A stretch of 64,000 nt of DNA, from assembly GCA_037102815.1 (NCBI GenBank), contig BTPP01000008.1:2232001-2296000 (forward strand), read 5' to 3'. The DNA is from Neurospora intermedia. Its lineage: Eukaryota > Ascomycota > Sordariomycetes > Sordariales > Sordariaceae. The notes under the pieces are model-generated. The model was not told the origin of the DNA. It did not search any database and was given only the letters and a program-made list of their open reading frames with translations. Numbering within the stretch: position 1 is the first letter of the stretch; every line of letters begins with the position of its first letter. The translations under genes and the position numbers were made by a program. Positions 10,676 through 22,568 of this stretch are shown here, in pieces.

Positions 10676-11058
10676 GGGCGTGTTCGGTAACTCAGTAAAT
10701 GACCGCCAGTAAATATCTTGGCAGGTGGAAAGTACAAATGTCAAAAAAATGGTCAGTGCGCATTTACTGAAAGGCATTTCCAGACCTCTGGAGGTCTGGA
10801 AATGATTTCTAGTAAATTTGGCCCGCCAAGACCATTCTGGACCAACCACACGACGCAAATCCAGGTAAGTGGAGTAAGCCCATTTACTGGTCCAACGAGA
10901 GCCAGTAAATCTCAAAGAAATTGTTAGAGAATACAGCGGACCAGTGACTTCTGCAAGGAATTAACCCATTTTACTTCAAAGTACCGCTCACGGACCACAA
11001 CTGCCAAGATTTACTGGAAACCTTGTTTACTGGCTTTACTGAGTTACCGAACACGCCC
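10676..11058. mobile_element. MITE, 383 bp, TTA target duplication (PIF/Harbinger-like)
   Basis: The two ends are perfect 24-bp inverted repeats (10676-10699 and 11035-11058), beginning GGGCGTGTTCGGTAA. They are flanked directly by TTA on both sides (10673-10675 and 11059-11061), a 3-bp target duplication typical of the PIF/Harbinger superfamily. Partial inverted similarity continues inward for about 40 more bases. The words CAGTAAA or TTTACTG occur about nine times on both strands, which looks like subterminal transposase-binding repeats. There is no transposase frame. It lies between the MFS and HYPK 5'/3' flanks and interrupts no gene. The perfect TIRs and intact duplication suggest fairly recent insertion. 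The superfamily call rests on the TSD only. Confidence 0.85.
10775..10804. repeat. Perfect 30-bp hairpin inside the MITE
   Basis: Arms CATTTCCAGACCTC and its exact reverse complement are separated by only 2 bases (TG). It sits about 100 bp from the left end of the element and could extrude as a cruciform or fold in RNA. Confidence 0.9.
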
Positions 11059-11479
11059 TTAAATGTACGTTTGCTCTGCCCTAAAGACGGGAAGTGTAAG
11101 CGCTAGAACCGATGCGGAAGGTCGATAACTTTATACCAACTCTATTCCAGCAACCGGCCGCGCGTTTACGTCCACGTCAAGCAACCAAAAAGAACTTTCA
11201 TGCCCAACATGGCTGCTAATTCAGTCGATATATGATAGGGCTGCCCTTTTTGTTTAATCCATCACGCCCGCCCCAAACTCCCTTTCCCGGCCCGGCCTAT
11301 GCATGCTCATCCTCTGTCACAAATATGTTTTGGTCGTCGTCATTGCTGGAAACATGTGGTACAGTGTGTCGCGTATAGCTCAAGTATACAGATAGATCGA
11401 TGGCGATTATGGGGTGCTCAGACTGTATATCGGCTTCATATGGTCCGTTGTTTGTTTTCTAACTGGGGAGTATGGTCCT
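11059..11479. other. Intergenic: HYPK 3' side
   Basis: No gene found. Contains the right copy of the MITE target duplication and the presumed 3' UTR of the HYPK-like gene. Confidence 0.45.
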
Positions 11480-11917
11480 TTAAGCCGCGGGGGCAGCAAC
11501 ATAGGCGTTGATGGCCTTGATGGCGTCGCCATCGTGGGCCTTGAGCAGCTCGGTAGCCTTGGCCTTGGTGAGCTCAAGCTCCTCAACCTATTCATACTCC
11601 GTCAGTAAGCTGTCCCCCATGTCGGCCTCACCAGGCAAAGAGACACTCACAAGAAGGGAGACATCGGCCGCATCGACCTTGACCTTCTTCACCTCAGCCT
11701 GCTTGCTACCAGCAGTGCTGAGAGAGTGGAAAGCGTTCTTGACGGCATCCTGGTCGACCTGGGCGGAGGACTCGTCTTCGCGGTTGGAGTCGAGGCTGGA
11801 CAAAGCAGCGGCGGCCTTGCGGTCCTCGGCGGACTTGGCGGTTGGCTGGACCTCTTCCTCGACGTCACCGCCAGTGGCGCCCTCGACGACGGCAGGTGGT
11901 TGTTTGTCCTCGGCCAT
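11480..11917 (-). CDS. HYPK-like protein with NAC-type UBA domain (NatA/ribosome-associated)
   Basis: Small protein of 124 residues in two exons: 11917-11651 and 11587-11480 (63-bp intron with GTGAGT donor and TAG acceptor). The N-terminal half is charged and disordered. Residues about 79-124 form the C-terminal HYPK/NAC-alpha UBA-like domain, VKVDAADVSLL then VEELELTKAKATELLKAHDG and AIKAINAYV, with the splice join in the first helix. In animals and in the related fungus Chaetomium, HYPK binds the NatA N-terminal acetyltransferase at the ribosome. The same role is inferred here. The intact EELELTK-AKATELL core separates it from NAC-alpha proper, which would carry a NAC domain upstream; none is present. 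It is transcribed divergently from the DAHP synthase gene, 628 bp away. Confidence 0.85.
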
Positions 11918-12545
11918 TTTTAAAAGTTGAAAAGTTGGGCTGTCTCGGTGGAAGAAAAGACAAAAGTCGGACAGACGTCGGTTGCTAAAGCTTGAAACAG
12001 GAGCTGGCTGCTGCGGCAGTGTTACTACTGCACTTCGCTGTAGAACAGTTAGTTCCCGTCGCGACCAGATGTGGGGGCGGGGCAGGCACACCACAGCGTC
12101 ACAGTGGGACACATTTTGGGGTTCTTTCTAACGCCCTGTTGTTATTGGTCAATTGACTTTCCAATTCTTATTCTGCCTTCTACGGTTTTGACACTTTGAA
12201 CAAACACCGTGTGGTGCACTTGCCACTGACTCACCACTCCCCCGACAAGCCGAAAAGATATTTGAATAGGATCTTCCGTCTTCTTTGAAGTCCAGCCATG
12301 ACTAGCAACAACACACCATTCTTTACCACTTTCTTTCAAAAGAAAAGACCACCATAACAACTATCGTCATTAAGACTTTTTGAATCCTAAATATTGACCC
12401 ACCTGTCCATTCTTAGTCACTCGCTGTTAGAATACTACCTTTCTACTGTGTAGCTCCAAGGCCAAGACATCACAAGCGCCACTTTGGCCTCGAAATTTCC
12501 ACCCACTTACACACCAACTTCACCATCTTCAAATCCGTCGTCACC
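11918..12545. other. Divergent promoter, HYPK / DAHP synthase
   Basis: A shared 628-bp region holding both 5' leaders. It carries a perfect TGACTCA at 12227-12233 and a near match, TTAGTCA, at 12413-12419. The last 60 bases are CA/CT-rich leader before the ATG in context TCACCATGA. Confidence 0.6.
12227..12233. promoter_or_regulatory. TGACTCA, CPC1/GCN4-type site
   Basis: Perfect core of the bZIP site bound by Neurospora CPC1 and yeast Gcn4, about 313 bp upstream of the DAHP synthase start codon. Aromatic amino-acid genes are classic targets of cross-pathway control, so the site fits its neighbour. A 7-bp word can occur by chance, so function is inferred. Confidence 0.55.
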
Positions 12546-13991
12546 ATGAGCCAACAAACGACACCAAACGCCTCCGGATGGACGCCCGACTCGTGGAGAT
12601 CCAAGCCCATCAAGCAATGCCCCGAGTACCCCGACAAGGCTGCCCTTGAAAAGGCCACCAACGAGCTCAAGACCCTCCCGCCCATCGTCCTCCCCAACGA
12701 GATCATCCGCCTCCGGGAACACCTTCGCGATGTCGCCCAAGGAAAGGCCTTCCTCCTTCAGGGCGGCGACTGCGCCGAGCTCTTTAGCTACTGCCAGCAA
12801 GACGTGATCGAGTCCAAGATCAAGCTTCTTCTACAGATGTCGCTTGTCCTCCTCTGGGGCGCCGACAAGCCCGTTGTGCGCATCGGTCGCATGGCCGGCC
12901 AGTACGCAAAGCCTCGCTCCTCGCCCGTCGAGACCATTAACGGCAAGGAAGTACCCTCCTTCCGCGGCGACATCCTCAACGGCTTCCACCCCGACGAGCG
13001 TGAGCTGGATCCCAACCGTCTCGTGCGCGCCTACCAGTACTCGGCAGCCACGCTCAACTACATCCGCGGCGCCATCGGTTCCGGCATCGCCGACCTCCAC
13101 GGTCCCCTCGACTGGGGCCTCGGCCACGTTCGCGACCCGGCTCTCAAATCTAAGTACCAGGAAACCGTCGACCGCATCCAGGAAATGTTGCGCTTCATGC
13201 ACACCATTGGCGCCGACCAAAACGAGAAGCTGTCGACCGTCGAGCTCTTCACCTCGCACGAGGGTCTCCTTCTCGAGTACGAGGAACCGCTCACCCGCCT
13301 GCTCAACCACCCTTCGGTCCGCTCCTACCCTCCCGACTCGACCACTCCCCCCAAGAAAGAATACTACAACACGTCGGCTCACTTCTTGTGGATCGGCGAC
13401 CGCACGCGCCAAATCGACCACGCGCACGTTGAATACTTCCGCGGCATCGCCAACCCCATTGGTGTCAAGATTGGTCCCTCGACACCTACTTCGGACTTGT
13501 TGCCTATGCTGCGCACCCTGAACCCCAACCGCGAACCCGGCAAGGTTACGCTCATTACGCGCTACGGCGCCGACAAGGTGGCCTCCCTCCTGCCTGCGCA
13601 CATCCGCACTGTCGAAAGCTCGGAGTACGCCCGCACCGTGGTCTGGCAGTGCGATCCCATGCACGGCAACACACAATCGGTCAGCGGTGGCATCAAGACG
13701 CGCAAGTTCAGCGACATCTTTTCGGAGCTTCAGCAGACGCTACGCATCCACAAGGAAGAGAAGTCGTACCTGGGCGGTATGCATCTGGAATTGACGGGTG
13801 ACGCGGTGACGGAGTGCTTGGGAGGTGGTGCAGGACTGGATGAGGATGACTTGAGTACTAACTATACGAGCTTCTGCGATCCCCGGTTGAACGAGAAGCA
13901 GGCGCTGGAGTTGGCGTTCCTGGTGGCGGATCATTATAGGCAGGAGAGGAAGGAGAAGGAGGCTGAAAGGAGAAAGTCCTCGGTGGTTTAG
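12546..13991 (+). CDS. aro-8: 3-deoxy-D-arabino-heptulosonate-7-phosphate synthase, class II
   Basis: First step of the shikimate pathway: phosphoenolpyruvate plus erythrose 4-phosphate give DAHP, in the cytosol. It is a single exon of 481 codons, the usual length for fungal class II enzymes. Family motifs are intact: LLQGGDCAELF (metal-ligand Cys, about residue 78), VRIGRMAGQYAKPRSSP (about 113-130), HFLWIGDRTRQ (about 278), WQCDPMHGNT (about 370), SGGIKTR, and GMHLELTGDAVTECLGG (about 415). Class II enzymes are plant-like and unrelated in sequence to the AroG type. In Neurospora the class II enzyme is the tryptophan-sensitive isozyme ARO-8, which is the basis for the symbol. The tail EKEAERRKSSVV is basic and variable. 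A perfect TGACTCA lies upstream. A protein-like frame continues just past the stop in another phase. Confidence 0.95.
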   Translation: MSQQTTPNASGWTPDSWRSKPIKQCPEYPDKAALEKATNELKTLPPIVLPNEIIRLREHLRDVAQGKAFLLQGGDCAELFSYCQQDVIESKIKLLLQMSLVLLWGADKPVVRIGRMAGQYAKPRSSPVETINGKEVPSFRGDILNGFHPDERELDPNRLVRAYQYSAATLNYIRGAIGSGIADLHGPLDWGLGHVRDPALKSKYQETVDRIQEMLRFMHTIGADQNEKLSTVELFTSHEGLLLEYEEPLTRLLNHPSVRSYPPDSTTPPKKEYYNTSAHFLWIGDRTRQIDHAHVEYFRGIANPIGVKIGPSTPTSDLLPMLRTLNPNREPGKVTLITRYGADKVASLLPAHIRTVESSEYARTVVWQCDPMHGNTQSVSGGIKTRKFSDIFSELQQTLRIHKEEKSYLGGMHLELTGDAVTECLGGGAGLDEDDLSTNYTSFCDPRLNEKQALELAFLVADHYRQERKEKEAERRKSSVV

Positions 13992-14227
13992 AGGGCTGCT
14001 TGCTTGAGGATGTGGAGGAGCTGGCAGATGAAAAAACTAGTGAGGCTACTGGTGCAAACGGCAGTGCTCCTACTAGTGGAGGAAGTGCTACAACTATTGG
14101 GCCTGCTGCAACGAATGGGGCAGCAAATACAAAATAAGATGCGACTACCAATGAGGCTGCTACTACGACTGGTGGAGGTAGTGGTTTTGGATGTGGCGGG
14201 ACTGCTGCTTCGGAAACTCTTTCATAA
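13982..14227 (+). other. Protein-like open stretch downstream of aro-8 in a shifted frame
   Basis: Starting across the aro-8 stop but in a shifted phase, 51 codons read GGLEGCLLEDVEELADEK and then an Ala/Thr/Gly/Ser-rich tail to a TAA at 14135. The same phase then stays open for 29 further codons (DATTNEAATTTGGGSG and on) to a second TAA at 14225. The composition resembles a disordered C-terminal tail. It could be an old extension of the enzyme lost by a frame change, an alternative-splice tail, or simply a GCT/ACT-rich 3' UTR. There is no start codon and no recognised family. Confidence 0.3.
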
Positions 14228-16391
<2,164 letters not shown>

Positions 16392-17110
16392 ATTGAGGGG
16401 AGAATGGGGAATAGAGTGATGCCGTGGATGTTAAGGTCTAAGCGGGCTAGAGAAGGGATGAAAGGGAGGTTATAACATCAAGATAAGGGGATGTAAGTGG
16501 TAATTGGACTAGGGGGGCAACGGAGGATGTAAATGAATGATGATAAGTGATGACAGTGAATATGTGGCAGAAGATGAGATAGTCTTGTAGCTGTGGAGGC
16601 GGCCAGTTTTGCTGGATAGATAGAGAGACAGACAGAAGGCAATGACGATAGTAGCTGGACAAGAGCTCATGTATTGAGAATGGAAGACGTGAGGAGAGAT
16701 GGCAATGACTGAGAGAGGCTTACATCGATATACCCACCATTTCACCACATTGGATTTACCTGCTCTTCATATCCTTAATCAGTTATGTTCAAGCAATTCA
16801 GCGCTGACATGAACCTAAAACTCCCGCTATGCTATGCTATGCTATGCTGTAACCCAATATCCCCAATATTCCAGACGCCCGAAATATCACAGCTCCTACA
16901 AATGCCTCCATGACCCAGCCATCTATCCATCTGCCTGCTTACAATACCTATATCCTACAACATCTGATCACACTCAAACTCAACCACCCCTCGAACCTGC
17001 ACCAGAACCTGAACATGAACCAGAACCTGACTCGCCACCACCACCACCACCACCACCATTGTTATTTACCACCACCACCACCACCACCACCGTTATCACC
17101 ATCATTATTA
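16392..17110. other. Intergenic: convergent 3' ends of epimerase and TF genes
   Basis: No coding region supported. Contains a short GCTAT tandem repeat at about 16824-16846 and CAC/ACC-rich sequence near the end of the transcription factor gene. Confidence 0.45.
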
Positions 17111-20100
17111 TTATTGACCACCACCGCCACCACCGCCATTATGACCACCAGAGCCACCACCACCAACAACCCCCGCAACACCCCCCAACTTCCCCAACAA
17201 AGCCACTATGTTCTCGCTTATCGCCGGGAGGAGCGAAGCACCACCTCCACTTCCATCGGGAGAAGAAGAAGTGGAGGCGGGGGCAGCAGGGAAGTTATCT
17301 CTGAGAATCGCTTGGCAGATGGTCATGCAGGTTGCTATGTCGTCTAGTGGTACCACCGCCCCCTTGTATGTGTCGCTGCTGCTGCTGCTGCTGTCGTTGT
17401 TGCTGTTTTTGGTGTTGCTGTCGTCGTGGTGATGGTGGTGGTGGGAGGAGGTGGAAGTTGATGTTGAGGTTGAGGCTGAGGTTGAGGTTGATTGGAGGAG
17501 GGCTGGACGGCCTTGGTTGTGGTGGATGAAGGCGTCGATGGAGGGGGTGTGGGGGCCGTTGAGGGTTACTAGGTTTGGTGTGGGGTGGTGCGTGGTGAGT
17601 CCTGGGGTGGTGGTTGAGGAGGTGATGGTCGAAGAGGTGGCAGTGGAGGAAGAGATGGCAGTGGAAGAGGTGGTGGAAGAGGTAGTGGTTGAGGAAGTGG
17701 TGGTAGGCGTCATCACTTGCTGTATGTAGCTTGACATTTGATGATGATGACTTGCCGGTCCCTCCTTCTCCTTCTCCCTCTCCTTCTCCTTCTCCTTTTC
17801 CTTCTCCTTCCCCCCCTTTGACTCCCTAGCATCCTTAGAATTAACACCACCACCCCCCCTCGCAGTCTGCAAAACCCCCCACCCCCAAACCGCCAACCCG
17901 CCCAAATGCACCGCGGCCGCCCAAAACTCTCTCAGTTGCCCTTTCGGAAACTCTTTCGCGAACCTGAGTACCTGTCCCGCATGCCACAGCGCCTGTCTCG
18001 CCTCGCTACTATCCGCCCACCTCTGCAAGACCGGATAAATCCTTTTCGCTTGCTCTTCGCCTTCTTTTCCCGAAAAGAGCTGTAGGTCTTCCAATGACAC
18101 GTGGATGTGCATGAGTAAAAGGTGGAGGAGGAGGAGTTCGTTGGGTGTTGTGTGTGAATACAGGGGAGAAGAAGGGGGGGTGACTAGAGCGTGGAATTGG
18201 TGCAAGGTGTTACGGAGGTCAGCGAGTCGAGAGATGAGAAGGGATTGCGTGGTGGTTGCATTGGGGTTGTTGAATGGAGATGTGGACGTGTACGTAGACG
18301 AAGAAGACGACGACGGTTGTCCGAACAGGGGGCGATGGATCGATGCCAGCTGGCGGTATTCCCAGATCAGCGACCAGAAACCATGCAAGTAGATGGAGAT
18401 GGCGAACTGGACGTCTAGTCTATGGTGATGCCGGACCAAGAGGGTCACGTCCCGAAGTAAGTCGCCGAGACACGGGACTTGTTCGTCCATGCTGGACGAG
18501 GAGGAGGAGGAGGCAGCGGCAGCGGCAGCGGCAGCTAACCACCGAGACTTCCACTCTTCTTTGGTGCGCGCGAACCAACATTCTTTCGGGCCCGGTAACG
18601 GCATGCGCATCTCCGCGTAGCTGATGCTGGGATTGTTCAGCTGCGTCATGCTCACTTGCGCGTCGCGCAGGTAGGCATGGAACGCCAATCGTTTCCACGA
18701 TTCCATGTCCATCCACCGCTTCCACTTGTCTTCGAGCTCCTTGCCTTCGTCGGCTTCCGTCACTACGATGGAAGGAAGGTAAGCGCCGCGGGTGAATTTG
18801 CCTCGGCCGCGCATCATGGCGACGGGGACCGTCAGGTGGCATTCGGCAATCTCCATCTTGCGTCGGTTGCCGGACCAGACGCCGAGGTCCTGCGTGAGGA
18901 CGAGGGCTTGGACTAAACCTAAGTCGGACACTTTGGAGTTGTTCTCTTCGAAGCGGCCGGGGATCGAGACGCGGACGGCTTCTTGTAGGGCGAAGCCGAA
19001 TTTGCGGAGGGCGGGCACGGGCGCGAGAACGGCGCCGCAGGCGGCGGTGATGGCGAGCCATTCGGGGGGTTGGGCGTTTAGAGACCAGTGGACAGCGGAG
19101 GGGGAGCGGTTCTTTGAGCCAGAGCCAGAGCCAGAAGAGGAAGTTGAAGAAGACGAAGGAGGAGGAGGAGGAGGCAAATGACAAGCAATAAAACTCGATA
19201 CCGAACATAGATGCGAGGCCAAAAAGATGTGGATCCAATGGTTGATGGACCCCGAAGAAGGAAACGAGGAGGCAACCCTGGAGAACTGGGACGAGTTGGA
19301 TTTGCAGATGGAGAGGACTATGGAGAGGATTAGGTCGCGGCCGGAGGAGTGAAGAGTGTGCTGGTTGAGGGTTATTAGTTGCTGCTGCCCCTGGGAGCCG
19401 GAGTTTTGCTGCTGTTGGGTTGCTTTGTTACTGTTGTTGTTGTTGTTGTCGGTTGGCTGTGAAGGAGAAAGATCGGATGGCTTGCGTTTTAATGCCGATC
19501 TGGGAGAGAACGAGGGCGAAGAGTGTCCGGATGTTGAGAGAGGTAAGTGTGGTTGTTCGGCGTAGACGTTATCCGTTTGCTGGGGGGTCCAGCGCCAGGG
19601 AGAGTCGGTCCATATCTGAGCTAGTTTTGGTCGCATGGCGGAGATGTTTACGGGATCTGAGTTTGTGCCTGCTTGACCTGTTTCTGCTGTGGTAGTCGTC
19701 GACGGAACTGAGCCTGAGCTTGGATCGAGCTGGGCTGGATCAGAAGAGGGAAGCGGAATAAAAGGCTCATCATGTAACCAGTAGTCCAAAAGCCCAAAAT
19801 CCATGGCATTCAGGTCAAGACTGGAGTCATCGCAAAAGTCAAGGACTGCCAGCCCCTGAGCCTGGGAGAGCGATTGGTCGTACAAGACGTCCCGAAGAAA
19901 GTCGGAAAAGGGGAGTTTGGCCATGTCGTCGAGCATGCTGCTGCTTGCGTCATTGTTGTGGGGGTAAGTTGCTTGGACTTGAAAGGCTTGTTCTGGGTCT
20001 GGGTTGGCAGTCTGCGTCTGGTCCATCATCGTTCCGGGAGTCGCAATATGGGATTCCTCGCTTTCGGTGAGCATGGGACTGTGTTCAGTTGGTTCCGAAG

Positions 20101-21106
20101 TGTAATGTGTGTGGAGGCCAGACGCATGAGGCTCGGAAATCGAAGGTCGTGGGTAGTAGGAAGCTTGTCGATCCTCATGGTCATAACCCTCGACGCGATC
20201 GTGGGCGGATAGATGAAGGAGATGCAGAGCTGCGTCTTCCGAGGAGCCATATTCGCAGCTTAATCCTCGATTTTTACATCGTGTACATCTAGATGTTGTC
20301 AGCAGTCGTTTCACCTAATCTCTCTCAGTTGAAGGTACGCACGGCTTCGCCTCTTCACACTTCACTCTCGCCTTCGCACAAGCCTGACAAGCATGAGTCA
20401 CGCGTCCAGCACCAGGTGAGGAATTCATGCGTCTCCTTTTGGCTCCATTGTCATCTTGGTGGTTGGTGCGGTGACGCTTTAGGAGATCAGCTCGGGCAAA
20501 GGCTTTTGAGCAAACCTAGGACAATGTTAGTCCAAGTTCCAAAATTATCTAGCTGTGACAGCAAACATACATCGCAAATGAAACGCTTCCCGAGAGTATG
20601 GGTCGCTATGTGTCTCTACGCTTCGGTTAGCTACATCGCTGTGATACTTTGACTATACCAGTCATGGACATACCTGTAAGTGTTCAGGCCGAGAATACCG
20701 TCCTTGTTATTGTCAGATATGCCGAATACAAAAGCGGGAATCGGAACCTACGTAAACAGTCGGCACACTGGTAAAGTGATTGTGTGTTGGAGTGACTCCT
20801 CGACAACGGTGGTGGAGGAGGAGGAGGATTATGGACCGGTGATGGCAATGATGGTCGATGAGCTTGCGATGGAAGATGTGATGGCGGCGGAATGGGATGA
20901 GAAGGACCAGGAAAGGATAGTGGAGCAAGAGACAAGCCAGACCCAACTCCGGGCCGGTTGCCGATGGGACTGAGGTGGTGGAGCGGACTCGGACCCGGAT
21001 GTGGTTGATGATTGTGGAGAATCGAGTCTATACCGGGAGCTTGGCCCGATCCTTGCCGGTATGGAGGGTCCGGAGGATGAATAAGATTCCCAATGGGACT
21101 GGCCAT
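17111..21106 (-). CDS. Transcription factor: two C2H2 fingers + Zn2Cys6 cluster + fungal-specific TF domain
   Basis: Nuclear regulator of about 1259 residues. Exons on the minus strand: 21106-20752, 20702-20674 (29 bp), 20615-20571 (45 bp), 20515-20343, 20288-17111. Joining them gives two classical fingers, C114-x2-C117-x12-H130-x3-H134 and C142-x2-C145-x12-H158-x3-H162. A basic KRRR follows, then a Zn2Cys6 cluster C186-x2-C189-x6-C196-x5-C202-x2-C205-x6-C212. All 14 metal ligands are present. The 29-bp exon uses an AACAAG acceptor; intron 4 uses donor GTGCGT. A fungal-specific regulatory domain lies in exon 5 (about residues 490-860: HWIHIFLASHLCSV, EWLAITAACGAVL, KRLAFHAYLRDAQVSM). Ser, Gln, Thr and Gly runs flank it, and the last 250 residues are low complexity, so an intron or a different 3' end there is possible. 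Target genes unknown. Confidence 0.85.
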
Positions 21107-22568
21107 GGTCGATCGATAGTGGGTGATGGCTTCAACACAGGTCGAGTGGCTTTGGATGTAAAGACGCTGCTGAATTGCCACTCAACAACACTACCTTGGA
21201 CAGTAGATAGCTTGGCTGTGGTGATAGTACAATGTCACAGGTGTCTCAAATTGAATTTTTGAGTACACGTTTGCTTGGTGAAGAAAGTAGGCAGATCCGG
21301 AAAAGTGGGAGGATGGCGGAAAGGTTATTGATGGGTATAGGTATGGTGGTCGATGGGGTTGATATGCCTGGTGTTTCGTCTACACGTGTAATGTTGTATG
21401 GGTTGGTGTCAAGGGGGGGGGGGGGGGGGGGGGACGATGGTAGGTCCCATGTCTTTACTATTATTTAGTTGAACATCTTCCTACAAGCCTCCCGTTGTCC
21501 GACTGAAAACCCAGGGAATTAGAATGACGCTTGGCACGACCTGGGCGGGAATAGCGATTAGAGAGTTGGTGCAGATAGTAAAGCACACCGGCCCCCGCAC
21601 TAACGGCCATCTCAGCGGATCAGTAGCCCCCTGATGGTTCCTTAGACAACCCCTGTTCGGCTCGGATCCCGTCCACTTACCTTAACCTACACTGACACAG
21701 GACCGAGACACTTGGATTTGTGAACATATCCACGGTGTGTTGAAGATCATCGCCGACTTTGTCGGACTGATAGGAAACCGGCAAGTCCAGTTGTCTCGGC
21801 AATGTCAAAGGAGTTTCTTGAAATCGGAGTCTGGAAGGGGAGCAAAAGATAAACATTGAAGAAATTGGTCAGCGGAGAAAAAGAGACCAAGACTCCTTTT
21901 TGTAATTTTGACTCAGGTTCCTGGTTTTACCGTGTCGAGATTCTCGGTGGAAATGGACAGGATCTTGAATGTCTGATGCTGTACACATACTGGCTGTCCC
22001 TTTTCACAGTGTACGAATCTGGGTACTCCCTGCAATCACCGTTCCACTCTTGGTGATCACACCTTGGAACTGAGACAGAACTTGCCGTCCTAGGTGGGAG
22101 TCGTATACCTCCGCGGAGGAAGGCCTTTTGAGCCATCAAGGGAATCACTGGTCGGTGACAGGTGGGTGGTGATGTGATGGTGATGCAGTGTGAGGAAGGA
22201 GTGCCGCAGTCTCCGGTGCGCGGACATGCGGTGAAGAACAACACATTGTCAGCCCTGCCACCTCACCGCAGCGGAGTACACTCCGGGCAAAGCGAATCAT
22301 GTGCCCCTGAAGAGCCGATATCGTTCCACGAGGATCGACAACATGGATGCATTAGTTAGTGGAGGAGGCTCGAACGATGTGTGATCCGCGCGTCGTCATC
22401 CTCACCAGCATCAGCGTCGTCAGCTCTTTTTCGTCGGGATTAAAACCGGGTGATATTGATTAGCATTACAATGGCAATGATAGACTAGGGTGGTGAGTTC
22501 TAGGTGGTCAGTCTGTGTCGAGGTTTTCCAGGTAGACTTGGAACAAAAAGAAATATCGGGCCCTTTGC
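21107..22568. other. Intergenic: TF promoter and RIC8 3' region
   Basis: Both flanking genes run leftward, so this holds the RIC8 3' UTR and the TF promoter. The G21 tract at 21413-21433 is its main feature. The ORFs here are short and unlike known proteins. Confidence 0.45.
21413..21433. repeat. G21 homopolymer upstream of the TF gene
   Basis: Twenty-one consecutive G on the plus strand, about 310 bp upstream of the TF start codon. Such a run can form quadruplex or triplex DNA and is prone to slippage, so the exact count may also reflect sequencing error. Confidence 0.9.

Noticed and set aside
10673-10927. Small frames on both strands inside the MITE
   Set aside because: 80 and 69 codons with no DDE or DNA-binding motifs; they arise from the inverted-repeat sequence.
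12831-13676. 281-codon frame antisense to aro-8
   Set aside because: Mirror of strong codon bias in the DAHP synthase gene; no family resemblance and no independent start or splice context.
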